Assembly: GCF_900176275.1 (NCBI RefSeq)
Contig: NZ_FWXD01000009.1
Span: 62,001-126,000, forward strand
Source: Andreprevotia lacus DSM 23236
Lineage (GTDB): Bacteria > Pseudomonadota > Gammaproteobacteria > Burkholderiales > Chitinibacteraceae
Reading direction: 5' to 3'
DNA length: 64,000 bases
Part shown: positions 46,462 through 55,484 of the stretch, piece after piece
How the letters are laid out: each line of letters starts with the position of its first letter
How positions within the stretch are numbered: the first letter of the stretch is position 1
Notes under the pieces: generated by a model
Told to the model about the DNA's origin: nothing
The model's input: the letters and a program-made list of their open reading frames with translations, nothing else
The model's database searches: none
Translations under genes and position numbers: made by a program

Positions 46462-48531
46462 TTACTTCGACAGATCGATTGCGTACAGCGCCAGTGCCTT
46501 GCCGCTGCCGTCATCGGCTTGCAGCTGCGAGACATTGCTCAGGCCGGCCGCCTGCGCCACGCTCAGCGCATTCTGTGCCGAGTGGAACACCACGGCGCCC
46601 TGTGTGGCTACCTTGGTAAAGCGCCAGCTGCGGTCGCTGCCATGCACCGAGCGCTGCAGGTTCGTGGCGTTCTTGATGTAGGCAATCAGCACATCGCGGT
46701 TGGCATCCGGCGAGGCGAAGATGGTCTTGCTGCCATCCAGACCCGGGAAGTTGCCGCCACCGCTGGCGCGGTAGTTGTTGGTGGCAACGATGAACTGCGC
46801 GCTGTCCGAAATCGGTGCACCCTTGTACTGCAGGTTGCCGATACGGCTGCCCACCGGCTTGGTGACATCGATTTCGTAGCTGATGTCCTTGCTGGTGAAC
46901 ATGTCGAAGTTGTAACCCGGGAAGGAGCTGATCAGCTCTTGCTGGGTAGTCTTGGTCGGGTCGATCTGGTTGAAGCGCTTGGCAGCGGTTTCCAGCCAGT
47001 TCTTGATGTCGGCACCGCTGACCTTCACCGCGTAGATGGTGTTCGGGTACAGGTAGAGGTCGGCTGCGTTGTTGATCGCCACATTGCCGGCGGCCACGTC
47101 GGTGTAATCGGTACCACCGCCAAAACCGCTCTTGAACGGCGCGCTGACCGACAGTACCGGCAGCGATGCGTATTGAGGCAGGTTGTTCTTCACATAGGTG
47201 TTGATGTAGTCGGCCTGGGCCAGGTTGACCACTTCAATTGCGGTCGGGTCACCCACATCGGCAAAGAAACTGTTCATGCGGAAGTTGGTGCTGCCGACCG
47301 GTGTTTTCACGTAGTTGATGGTGGCCTGGTGCTCGGCAGCGATCAGTGCGCTCACGCTCGGGTCAACCGCGACATAGCTCTTGTCCGCATTCTGGGTCGA
47401 ACGGGCTTCCACCGTGGTCTTGCTGGTGTCCACGCTCCACTTGCCGTTGTTATAAGCCAGGTTCAGGCCGATCACGCCCAGATTCTTGCCCCAATAGTTG
47501 GCCATCACGGTCGGTACGCCGTTCACAGTGCCCTTGACCTTGTCTACGCCCGGCAGGTTGAACTGCGGTACGGTGCTGTTGGCATCCGGGAACAGCTGAT
47601 GCGAGTGACCGATCAGCATGGCATCGACACCGGCTACCTTGGACAGGTAGTAGCTGCCGTTTTCCATGGTCGGCGAGTAGGTCGAGTTATCCAGGCCGCC
47701 GTGCGAGATGACCACGACGACATCGGCACCCTTGGCGCGCATTTCCGGAATGAACTGCTCGGCGGCTTCCTTCACGCCAACGGTGTAGACCTTGCCGTCC
47801 AGCCAGCGCTTGTCCCACGCCAGGATGGTGGGCGGGGTGAAGCCAATGATGCCAACCTTGACGATGGCGCTGACGGTCTTGCCATCCGGGCCGGTTGCGG
47901 TCACGGTCTTGTTGATGATGGTGTAGGGCTGGAACAGCGGTTGCTTGGTCTTGGCGCTGTAGACGTTGGCCAGCACTTGCGGGAACTTGGGGCCGGCGCA
48001 GGTCTTCTGGCTGGCCGGGTCGGGCTGGCCGTCCACGTTGAAGCGGTTGCCGGTCACCTGGCTCAGGTAGGGCAGGCCATAGTTGAATTCGTGGTTGCCG
48101 ATGCCGCCGCCTTCATACCCGGCTGCATTCATGGCCTTGTAGATGGCCAGGGTCTGGTCGCAGGTGATCGGGCTGACCATGGCCTGGTAGTCGGACAACG
48201 CGGTGCCCTGGATGGTGTCGCCGTTGTCCAGCAGCAGCGTGTTGGGGAAATCCTTGCGCGCCTGCGCAATCAGCGTGGCAACGCGCTCGAAGCCGAACGA
48301 TTTGTCCTCGGCGAGCTTGAAGTAGTCATAGCTCAGCACATTGGTGTGCAGGTCGGTGGTTTCCAGCAGCGCCAGCTTGGCCACGGTGCCCGATGCCACT
48401 TGCGGGGCCGGAGTCGGCGATGGATTGGTATTGTTGCTGGGTGTGCTGCTGTCGCTGCTGCTGCTGTTGCAGGCGGCCAGCAGGGCCGACGCTGCCACCG
48501 CTGCTGCGGTCAAGGCTAGTTTGTATTGCAT
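46462..48531 (-). CDS. CpdB-like 2',3'-cyclic nucleotide phosphodiesterase/3'-nucleotidase lipoprotein
   Basis: A 689-residue surface or periplasmic lipoprotein (lipobox LLAACNSSSS). An N-terminal calcineurin-like metallophosphatase domain carries ALLETTDLHTNV, LLLDNGDTIQG, GNHEFNYG and GHSHQLFP metal ligands. A C-terminal 5'-nucleotidase domain contains NNYRASGGGNFPGL. It scavenges nucleotides or phosphate outside the cytoplasm. Leads a short operon with the Sel1 gene. Confidence 0.92.
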   Translation of the reverse strand: MQYKLALTAAAVAASALLAACNSSSSDSSTPSNNTNPSPTPAPQVASGTVAKLALLETTDLHTNVLSYDYFKLAEDKSFGFERVATLIAQARKDFPNTLLLDNGDTIQGTALSDYQAMVSPITCDQTLAIYKAMNAAGYEGGGIGNHEFNYGLPYLSQVTGNRFNVDGQPDPASQKTCAGPKFPQVLANVYSAKTKQPLFQPYTIINKTVTATGPDGKTVSAIVKVGIIGFTPPTILAWDKRWLDGKVYTVGVKEAAEQFIPEMRAKGADVVVVISHGGLDNSTYSPTMENGSYYLSKVAGVDAMLIGHSHQLFPDANSTVPQFNLPGVDKVKGTVNGVPTVMANYWGKNLGVIGLNLAYNNGKWSVDTSKTTVEARSTQNADKSYVAVDPSVSALIAAEHQATINYVKTPVGSTNFRMNSFFADVGDPTAIEVVNLAQADYINTYVKNNLPQYASLPVLSVSAPFKSGFGGGTDYTDVAAGNVAINNAADLYLYPNTIYAVKVSGADIKNWLETAAKRFNQIDPTKTTQQELISSFPGYNFDMFTSKDISYEIDVTKPVGSRIGNLQYKGAPISDSAQFIVATNNYRASGGGNFPGLDGSKTIFASPDANRDVLIAYIKNATNLQRSVHGSDRSWRFTKVATQGAVVFHSAQNALSVAQAAGLSNVSQLQADDGSGKALALYAIDLSK

Positions 48532-48684
48532 GACTTGCTCCCTGTTATAAGGCTCGCAAGTCTGCCTGACGTTATTGGCAAGAAATTAACGAATACATGA
48601 ATCTAGTTTGAAATTTATTGGAAAGAAATATGACAAAGCATTCTCTGGTGATTTTTTAATCGGCGAAGAATGTTGGTGCCGGAC

Positions 48685-48713
48685 AAAAAAACGCCGACCC
48701 GCAGGCCGGCGTT
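48685..48713 (-). terminator. Rho-independent terminator of the 616-residue CBM gene
   Basis: On the minus strand AACGCCGGCC pairs with GGTCGGCGTT (one mismatch) around TGCG and is followed by TTTTTTT. It lies 16 bases after the stop. Confidence 0.85.
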
Positions 48714-48728
48714 TCATTTGCTGCCGGT

Positions 48729-50579
48729 TTATTGCAACTGCACGTTGGTGGTGGCGGCAAAGCTGCTGCCCAACGTGGTTTCCAGGTTGCCGATGGCCGC
48801 TTCCAGAACGCCGAAGATCTGGGCGCGCTGTGCCGCATTGCTCAGGTCCAGCGTGGCCGATGCGGCAACGCCCTTCTGCGCCAGTGCGGCGTTGAACGCA
48901 GCCTGCGCCTGCGCCACGGTAATGTATTGCGACTGGCTGCTGCTGGTGGGATAGGCCAGCGTCGCAAACACCTTGCCGAATACCGTGGACAGGTTGCCCA
49001 TGTTGAATGCGACATGGATGTTGGCATTACCGAAGGTGGTGGCACTGCTGGTCGGGATCGGGTTGCCGTAGAACTGGTCGAGGTAGTAGCGCACCTGATA
49101 CGGATACTGCTCGTAGGTGTCCTTGCTGCCCCAGACCGAGCTATAGGCGTTGACCTGATTTACCGTGGCGGTGGTCGCCGTGGCGCCCAGATGACTGTAG
49201 CTCTTCATCAGGGTGCCATAGTAGCCCTGGTTGTAAGCCACGTTCAGCATCACATCCAGGAAACTACCCGGCAGGGTCTTGAAGTTGACCAGCGCATTGT
49301 CGTAATCAGGTTGCCACGGCGTAGTCCAGCCCCCGGTGCCCTTGCCGATGGCGGAGAGCGAGATCATGTCGAGATAGTGGAAGTAAGCCGTCACCACCGG
49401 GCTGTAGTACTTGTTGTTGAACGACGGTGGCGTGACCTTGGTGTTCTGCGTTGGCGCCTCGGCCATGGTGTAGCCGATGTTCTTCTGCAGCGCGATGAAG
49501 TTGACCAGCGAATGGCCGCCCGGCGTATAGCTGCCGTTTGCCATGTCTGCCGCGTAGTTGTTGATCTGGTAGGGACCGCCCTGGCCGCCGCCCATCACGG
49601 CCTGTTGATCGGGCGACGAATCAATCAGGTCGCTGCTCGACTTGTACAGCTGGGTCGCCAGGTTTTCCTGCAGCAGCTGGCCGAGCACCGAGCCGTACAG
49701 ATAATCCTTGTTGTACTGGATGCCCGGGTAGGCGCTTTCTACCAAGTGGCCGTACATCACGCCGGCGATCATGTTGGACATGATGAGGTCGGTGTAGTTG
49801 TCGCCATCCAGTGTCATGCTGTCTTGCGCCGTGCTGGCGCCCAGCAACAGGTGGAAGTTGAGCGTGCCGCTGCTGACCACGCCGGACGGATTCGGCGTCG
49901 GCGTCACGCCCGGCACCGGGGTGGCAGTCGGTGTGCTGGTCGGGACCGGGGTTGCGGTCGGCTTCGGTGTGGCGGTAACCACCGGGGTCGGCGTGGTCGG
50001 GGCGGGGGTTGCCGTCGGGCCGCAGGTGCCGTTGTCGGTCCAGGGCAGACCATCACCGGTGCTGCTGGACGGTATATTGCCTTGCGTCCACCACTTGGCG
50101 GTGTAGGTGTGGCCGTTGTAGCTCACCTGTGCGCCGCCGCTGTACGCGGTGCTGCTGTTCCAGGCCGCAGCACTGCAGCTGCCGGCAGCCGGTGTCGGCG
50201 TGGCAGTCGGCACCGGGGTACTGCTGGGCTTGGGTGTGGCCGTCGGTGTGCTGGTCGGCGCCGGTGTGGCTGTCGGGGCAGGGGTTGCCGTCGGCTTGGG
50301 TGTTGCCGTGGGGGCAGGAGTCGGGCTGCTGCCGGTATCGGCGCCAAGGTCTTGCCACAGTGTTGGCGTGGTCGACGGCGTCCAGCCGGCGCCGGTATAG
50401 GCGGTATGTGTGACAAGGGCTTTGTAGTCGTGGCCGTTGTAAACCACGATGGTGCCGGCGGTATACGTCGTGCCCTCGGCCCAGGCCGGGTAGGCTGCGT
50501 GGGCTGCAATCGAGCTTGCCAGCAGCACAGCCGCCAGCAGACCCGACATGCGCGCATAAGCGCGGGTGCGTGGGTGCAT
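48729..50579 (-). CDS. Secreted CBM5/12 protein with unrecognised lysozyme-like catalytic module
   Basis: A 616-residue exoenzyme: signal peptide (LLAAVLLASSIAAHA), CBM5/12 (YPAWAEGTTYTAGTIVVYNG), Pro-Thr linker, second CBM5/12 with YTAKWWTQGN, linker and a ~370-residue C-terminal module. That module has no GH18 motif. Its central part, VMYGHLVE...LLQENLATQLY then GGGQGGPYQINNYA, recalls the helix-Glu-then-strand layout of lysozyme-like folds (GH19/GH23/GH46 superfamily), with Glu candidates in those helices. The family is not assigned. Start has GGAGG. A probable chitin or chitosan or peptidoglycan hydrolase. Confidence 0.72.
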   Translation of the reverse strand: MHPRTRAYARMSGLLAAVLLASSIAAHAAYPAWAEGTTYTAGTIVVYNGHDYKALVTHTAYTGAGWTPSTTPTLWQDLGADTGSSPTPAPTATPKPTATPAPTATPAPTSTPTATPKPSSTPVPTATPTPAAGSCSAAAWNSSTAYSGGAQVSYNGHTYTAKWWTQGNIPSSSTGDGLPWTDNGTCGPTATPAPTTPTPVVTATPKPTATPVPTSTPTATPVPGVTPTPNPSGVVSSGTLNFHLLLGASTAQDSMTLDGDNYTDLIMSNMIAGVMYGHLVESAYPGIQYNKDYLYGSVLGQLLQENLATQLYKSSSDLIDSSPDQQAVMGGGQGGPYQINNYAADMANGSYTPGGHSLVNFIALQKNIGYTMAEAPTQNTKVTPPSFNNKYYSPVVTAYFHYLDMISLSAIGKGTGGWTTPWQPDYDNALVNFKTLPGSFLDVMLNVAYNQGYYGTLMKSYSHLGATATTATVNQVNAYSSVWGSKDTYEQYPYQVRYYLDQFYGNPIPTSSATTFGNANIHVAFNMGNLSTVFGKVFATLAYPTSSSQSQYITVAQAQAAFNAALAQKGVAASATLDLSNAAQRAQIFGVLEAAIGNLETTLGSSFAATTNVQLQ

Positions 50580-50960
50580 TGGTCATCCTCCTTCAGGACT
50601 TGACGGGCAGGGCCGTTGCCACGGCCTTGCCCCGGGTTTCCGGGGTCGTTGCCCCGGATTGGCTTATCGCCCGTGCGCGGATGCGTGCGGGCGTGTCTGC
50701 ATGTTCCGCAGCGGCAAAAGCACGTCAAGCCTGGGGGTGCAAGGTGGCGGTAGGGGAGGGAAAGCCGCCTGTTACAAAACGGAGGAGGGTGCTGTCGGCC
50801 CGTGTTGCGCAGCAATCAAGCCGGGGCAAGACCCCAGTAAAATCCGGCGCTGGCGGCCATTGGGGTCATGTGGCAATGCAGCATGCAGTGCCGCTGTTTG
50901 CAGGCGTGTAGTCCATTGCGTGCACTGGTGTATGTGTAACGAAATATTCGCGTGTCGTGC
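50580..50960. other. Intergenic region, no gene
   Basis: About 380 bases between the CBM gene start and the end of the MFS gene. The small open frames have composition typical of shadows. I see nothing beyond the ribosome-binding site and presumed promoter of the CBM gene. Confidence 0.5.
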
Positions 50961-52151
50961 TTAGGTTGCACCTTCGCAGGCCAGTGCAGTCTGGCGTGCG
51001 TGGTGGCGCAGCGACAACAGATAGATGGCGATGCCGGCCAGCGGCAGCAGCGCGCCCACCCAGGAAGTCGATGTCCAGCCCAGCCCGGCGGCAATCGCCG
51101 CCCCGCCCAGCCACGCACCCAGCGCATTGGCGATATTGAAGGCTGAATGGTTGAGCGCGGCGGCCAGCGTCTGCGCATCGTTGGCTACATCCATCAGCCG
51201 CACCTGCAAAGCCGGGCCAAGTGCTGCGCCGGTGCCGATCAACAGAATGTTGAACATCGCCAGCCACCAGACGTGCGCGGTGAAATAGAACAGCGCCGTT
51301 ACCGCCACGTTCCACACCAGGATGCCGCCGATGGCGGGCAGCAAGGCACGATCGGCCAGCTTGGCGCCGACCACATTGCCCAAGATCATGCCGCAGCCGA
51401 ACAGGGTGAGCACGGCCGGCATCCATGCCACCGGCAGCCCGGCAACCTTGGTCATCGTCGGCGCCACATAGCTGAATACGCAGAACACGCCGCCAAAGCC
51501 CAATGCACCGATGCCCAGGGTCAGCAGCACCGGCATGTGGGTGAGCGCGCCCAGCTCGCGCGACGGGCTGGCCTCGGCATCGCCGGGCTGGCGGGGCACC
51601 CAGCGGTGGATCAGCCAGCACGCCAGCGCGGCAATCACGCCGACGAACACAAAGGCCGCGCGCCAGCCCCAGTGCTGGCCCAGCCAAGCCGCCAGCGGCA
51701 CGCCGGCCAAGGTGGCGGTGGTCAGCCCCAGCATCACCCGGCCGACGGCCTGCGCCCGCTGATTGGCCGGCACCAGCGATGCAGCCACCAGTGCCGCTAC
51801 GCCGAAATAGGCGCCGTGTGGCAGGCCGGCAATGAAGCGGATGGCTACCATGCTCCACAGCGACGGCGACAAGGCGGTAACGAAGTTGCCCAAGCCAAAG
51901 CAGGCCATCAGCACGATCAGCAGCAAATGGCGCGGCCAGCGCGCGCACAGGGTGGCCAGTACCGGTGCACCGATCACCACGCCGAGCGCATAGGCGCTGA
52001 TCACATAGCCGGCCTCGGGCACGCTGACCTGCAGTTGCGAGGCTACATCGGGCAGCAGGCCCATGATGACGAATTCGCCGGTACCGATGGCAAAGCCACC
52101 CAGCCCCATGGCAAGTTCGGCTTTGACGCTTTGTCTGGCGTTGGTGGTCAT
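50961..52151 (-). CDS. MFS exporter of the AraJ/sugar-efflux group
   Basis: A 396-residue, 12-helix major facilitator. The start MTTNARQSVKAEL at 52151 has GGAG upstream. GLGGFAIGTGEFVIMGLLPDVA, the loop motif RWPRHLLL and GLPHGAYFGVAALVAA are typical of the AraJ/SotB/YdhP drug and sugar efflux group. Substrate unknown. Stands alone. Confidence 0.9.
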   Translation of the reverse strand: MTTNARQSVKAELAMGLGGFAIGTGEFVIMGLLPDVASQLQVSVPEAGYVISAYALGVVIGAPVLATLCARWPRHLLLIVLMACFGLGNFVTALSPSLWSMVAIRFIAGLPHGAYFGVAALVAASLVPANQRAQAVGRVMLGLTTATLAGVPLAAWLGQHWGWRAAFVFVGVIAALACWLIHRWVPRQPGDAEASPSRELGALTHMPVLLTLGIGALGFGGVFCVFSYVAPTMTKVAGLPVAWMPAVLTLFGCGMILGNVVGAKLADRALLPAIGGILVWNVAVTALFYFTAHVWWLAMFNILLIGTGAALGPALQVRLMDVANDAQTLAAALNHSAFNIANALGAWLGGAAIAAGLGWTSTSWVGALLPLAGIAIYLLSLRHHARQTALACEGAT

Positions 52152-52261
52152 GCTGGCTCCTGCCTTCTGCAACGATCAGGCGCCATTTTATCGCTGTTTT
52201 GTACTGACTAAAACGATACAGCAAGCAGGGTCTTTCCCTGATCATGTTGCCAACATGCAGC

Positions 52262-52290
52262 AAAAAGCCCGCATGCGTGGGCATGCGGGC
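52262..52290 (-). terminator. Rho-independent terminator of TonB receptor gene
   Basis: GCCCGCATGC with GCATGCGGGC around a 4-base loop, then TTTTT on the minus strand. It lies 19 bases after the receptor stop codon. Confidence 0.88.
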
Positions 52291-52309
52291 CTGGCTGGGT
52301 GCGACGTGG

Positions 52310-54652
52310 TCAGAGGTCGAACTTCAGCTCGGCGTAGTAAGTGCGCTGCGGGAACGGGTGATACAGGTAGTAATCGCGGTTGTTGATGTTGTCGATGCCG
52401 ACCGCTGCCGTCCACTGCTTGTCGAGGCGGTATTGCACCCGTGTATCGAGCACGAAGAAGGACTCGAAACCCATATAGGTGTGCGCATTGGTATCGGTGT
52501 TGTCGACCGTGGCGTACTGCGTGCCGCTGTAACGCCCGGCCAGCGTGAAGCTCCAGCGCTCGTTCGGGCGATAGGTGGCCACGGCAGTGGCGCGCCAGTC
52601 CGGGATATAGGGCGTGCGCTTGCCGACCGAGGTGGCACCGGCCATGCTCGGCACATAGCGGTCATTGGCGGTGATGCGCGCATCAACGTAAGTGATGCTG
52701 CCCGACAGGTCCAGCCCGGCGATGAAGGCATCGCGCTGGTCGGCGACGATCTCGATGCCGCGCTGGCGCGTGGCGTCGACGTTCTGCATGAAGCTCGTCG
52801 GCGCTGCCACGCCGGGATATTGGGCTGTTTGCGAAATCAGCGCATCGCGCACGTGTTCCTCGAACAGCGAGATGCGCAGCTTGCCGTTGTCGAAGGCGCG
52901 CTCGAAGGCCAGTTCGCCGCTGGTGACGGTTTCCGGCTTCAGATTGGGGTCGGCACTTTGATAGGTGCTACCCACCTGGATGGTTTGGTACAGCTCGCCC
53001 ACAGTGGGGAAGCGCACCGCACGGCCGAGCGAGCCGGTGATCAGCCAGTCCGGCGTGGCCGACCAGGCGATGGAGAGTTTCGGGCTGACCGCGTCGTCCG
53101 AGCGGCCCGGCTGCTGCACCGTCACCAGCTTGCCGGCGCTGTTGGTCAGCGAGTTAGCGCCATCGAAGGCGCGCCAGTTTTCGTAGCGCAGGCCCAGGGT
53201 GGCGGTGATGTCCGGGTGCCAGCGCCAGGCATCTTGCAGCCACAGCGCAGCGGTGCTGCTCTTGCCGCGTGCATCGCTGAACAGCGTGGTGGTGCTGTCG
53301 CTGCGCCAGTCGCTGGTGTTCCAGGTCGGGCTGGCCAGCGTATAGCGGTCGTAATGCACGCCGCCGCGTACGCGGTGCACGTTGTCACTGCTTTTCCAGC
53401 TGGCGCTGGCGTCCAGCGTGGTCCAGCCGGTGCCGCCCATGTCGAGGATGCGGCCGGCACCGCCTTGCTGCGCGCTGGTATAGGGAGTGACGGTGCTGCT
53501 GCGCTCCTTGTGCGTGGCATAGTCATAATTCGCCAGTGCCACATTCCAGCCGATGTTGCCTGCACCCTTGTCGCTCAGGGTCAGGCTCTGCATCACGTGC
53601 AGCGCATCCTTGCTGCCGGCGGAGAACTGGCCGGCGATGCTGCTGGCGCTGTACACCCGCCCGTTCAGGCTGACGTTGCCACTGTTGCCGCCGTAGTAGG
53701 GATTGCCGTTGGCATCGCGCAGGTAACTGTCTGCTGCGGTGCCGGCGCTGTTCTGCCAGAAGCCCAGCGTGTAGGCGGCCTGCAGCGTGGGGGTGACGTC
53801 GTAGGCCAGCTTGAGCTTGGCGTTGTCCTGAACGGTATGGGTGAGGTTGCCTGCACCCAGCACCACGATATCGCCGCCGGTGCGGTTCCTGTCGGCCAGC
53901 ACGCCGCTGATGACGGGTGTGGCGGCGCTGCTGGCGGTGCTGCTGCGCGCAAGGTTGGCATAGGTCACCGGCTGGCTGAAGCTATCCAGATGGCTGGCGC
54001 TCAGCCAGTACGACCAGTTGCCGCTGCGGTTGCCAAAGTAGGCCGAGCCTTGCCCGGCGCGGAAGTTGTCGTGCGTGCCGTACTGGTCGAATTGCTGCTG
54101 GCTGCCAGTGAGCTTGATGCCGGCCTCAAGCTTTTGCGGCATGCGGGTGCTGATGTCGGCGACGAGACCATACGAGTTGCCCGGATAGGCTGCCGAATAC
54201 GGGCCATACAGCACATCGATGCGCTCGATTTCCTGCGGCGACACCATGAACCAGCGTGGCGAGCCATTGCCGTTATTGTTGTTGATCAGCGGGGTCAGCA
54301 ATACGCCATCGGCGTAAACCAGCGAGCGGGCGCTGGCGTTGATGCCGGTGGTACGGCTGGCAATGGGGGCATCGGTATCGCCGATGAAGCGTTTGCGCAC
54401 CAATACATTGGGCAGGTACTTGAAGCTGTCCTCGGTGTTGACCGCGTTCACGGTTTGCGCGAGTTCATCGCGTGTGCGGCCCTCGTTGCTGTTGGGTGCT
54501 TGCAGGCGTGTGGCTGCAGAGGGCGTGTCGGAAATCACGACCGCCGGCAGCTCTGCAGCAGGGGCATCCGCGGCCTGGGCGGGCAGCGTGAACAAAGGCA
54601 GCAGCAGGGCGGCCAGCGGGGTAAGGCGGGCGGGGCAGTACGAAGTCATCAT
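52310..54652 (-). CDS. TonB-dependent outer-membrane receptor
   Basis: A 780-residue siderophore/metal-type receptor. A signal peptide (LAALLLPLFTLPAQAA) is followed by a plug domain with LPNVLVRKRF, VYADGVLLTP and VSPQEIERIDVLYGPYSAAYPGNS. The C-terminal beta-barrel ends in the outer-membrane signal YYAELKFDL. A ferric-complex or copper-complex ligand is likely. Downstream of a DUF2946 gene. The start is either of two adjacent Met codons (54652 or 54649). Confidence 0.93.
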   Translation of the reverse strand: MMTSYCPARLTPLAALLLPLFTLPAQAADAPAAELPAVVISDTPSAATRLQAPNSNEGRTRDELAQTVNAVNTEDSFKYLPNVLVRKRFIGDTDAPIASRTTGINASARSLVYADGVLLTPLINNNNGNGSPRWFMVSPQEIERIDVLYGPYSAAYPGNSYGLVADISTRMPQKLEAGIKLTGSQQQFDQYGTHDNFRAGQGSAYFGNRSGNWSYWLSASHLDSFSQPVTYANLARSSTASSAATPVISGVLADRNRTGGDIVVLGAGNLTHTVQDNAKLKLAYDVTPTLQAAYTLGFWQNSAGTAADSYLRDANGNPYYGGNSGNVSLNGRVYSASSIAGQFSAGSKDALHVMQSLTLSDKGAGNIGWNVALANYDYATHKERSSTVTPYTSAQQGGAGRILDMGGTGWTTLDASASWKSSDNVHRVRGGVHYDRYTLASPTWNTSDWRSDSTTTLFSDARGKSSTAALWLQDAWRWHPDITATLGLRYENWRAFDGANSLTNSAGKLVTVQQPGRSDDAVSPKLSIAWSATPDWLITGSLGRAVRFPTVGELYQTIQVGSTYQSADPNLKPETVTSGELAFERAFDNGKLRISLFEEHVRDALISQTAQYPGVAAPTSFMQNVDATRQRGIEIVADQRDAFIAGLDLSGSITYVDARITANDRYVPSMAGATSVGKRTPYIPDWRATAVATYRPNERWSFTLAGRYSGTQYATVDNTDTNAHTYMGFESFFVLDTRVQYRLDKQWTAAVGIDNINNRDYYLYHPFPQRTYYAELKFDL

Positions 54653-54826
54653 GCATCCTGTCAGCGGCCGCTGCCCGGCGACTCCTGCGCGCGGTATCGA
54701 CGGCCGACACAAGCCCGGGGAGCGGGCAGTTGGCTGGTGCACGCGATCAGGCGCGTGCGTGTGCGGGCCGTCGTCAGCGACGGCCGGAACGGGCCGGCAG
54801 GATGAAAGGGCGGGAGTTGCGCGCGC

Positions 54827-55234
54827 TCAGACTACGCTGCCGGCCTGGGCCGGCTGCGGCGGTGCACGGGGTTGCGCGCTGGTCCACGCATACAGGCGAA
54901 CCGGTGCGGTGTAGAAACGTGCGGGGGCGTCGTAGTGCGCCAGCGGGATTTGTAGTGCTGCTTGCGTCGCCAGCGGCATGCCGCCATGCCAGCTATGGGT
55001 GTGGCAATACGCGCAGGCATGATCGGCATGGCTGCCGGGCAGCTGGCCATCGTCACGCTGCACCGCGCCTGCCAGCAGCAGGCCGGGGCGGACGGCAGGG
55101 CCGGTCGAGCACAGTTCGGCATTGGCCGGGCTGCTCAGCAACTGGCTCAGCCCGGGCGCGACGAAACCGGTCAGGTGCGCCACGAAGGCGAACCAGACGA
55201 CGAGGTAACGAAGCGCGAGGCGGCGGGCGAACAT
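54827..55234 (-). CDS. DUF2946-like exported protein
   Basis: A 135-residue protein with an N-terminal hydrophobic helix (YLVVWFAFVAHLTGFVA), then ELCSTGP and HACAYCHTHSWHGG. The Cys and His pattern is that of DUF2946. It precedes the TonB receptor gene on the same strand by 174 bases. Related to the protein at 17.7-18.1 kb that precedes PepSY. Copper or iron handling is an inference from context. Confidence 0.68.
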   Translation of the reverse strand: MFARRLALRYLVVWFAFVAHLTGFVAPGLSQLLSSPANAELCSTGPAVRPGLLLAGAVQRDDGQLPGSHADHACAYCHTHSWHGGMPLATQAALQIPLAHYDAPARFYTAPVRLYAWTSAQPRAPPQPAQAGSVV

Positions 55235-55484
55235 GGGGGGAGTGTAGCAGCAGGATGCCGGACTGCTGCCGGCGGCGCTGTTTTTTGCCCTTGAGTGTTG
55301 CGCATCGGATGCCCATGGCGGTGTATCGGCGTGATTGCGCTTTTTTTACGGAACGAATACATCGCGCAGCGTTACCTGACGTTACAATTGGCGCCCGCTG
55401 ATCGCCTCGCCGCGCATCAGGCCCCAAGCCATGATGAAGTGGGCCCCATGTGGGAAACGCGTCTATTCAATACCAGGCCTCAGG

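Noticed and set aside
50566-50964. Open frames between the CBM enzyme and the MFS gene
   Set aside because: No plausible start signal, overlap with the 5' end of the CBM gene, and no recognisable protein pattern.
45553-54805. Long plus-strand open frames at 45553-48519, 48732-50603 and 52244-54805
   Set aside because: Antisense shadows of the Sel1/CpdB, CBM enzyme and TonB receptor genes, with no family resemblance.
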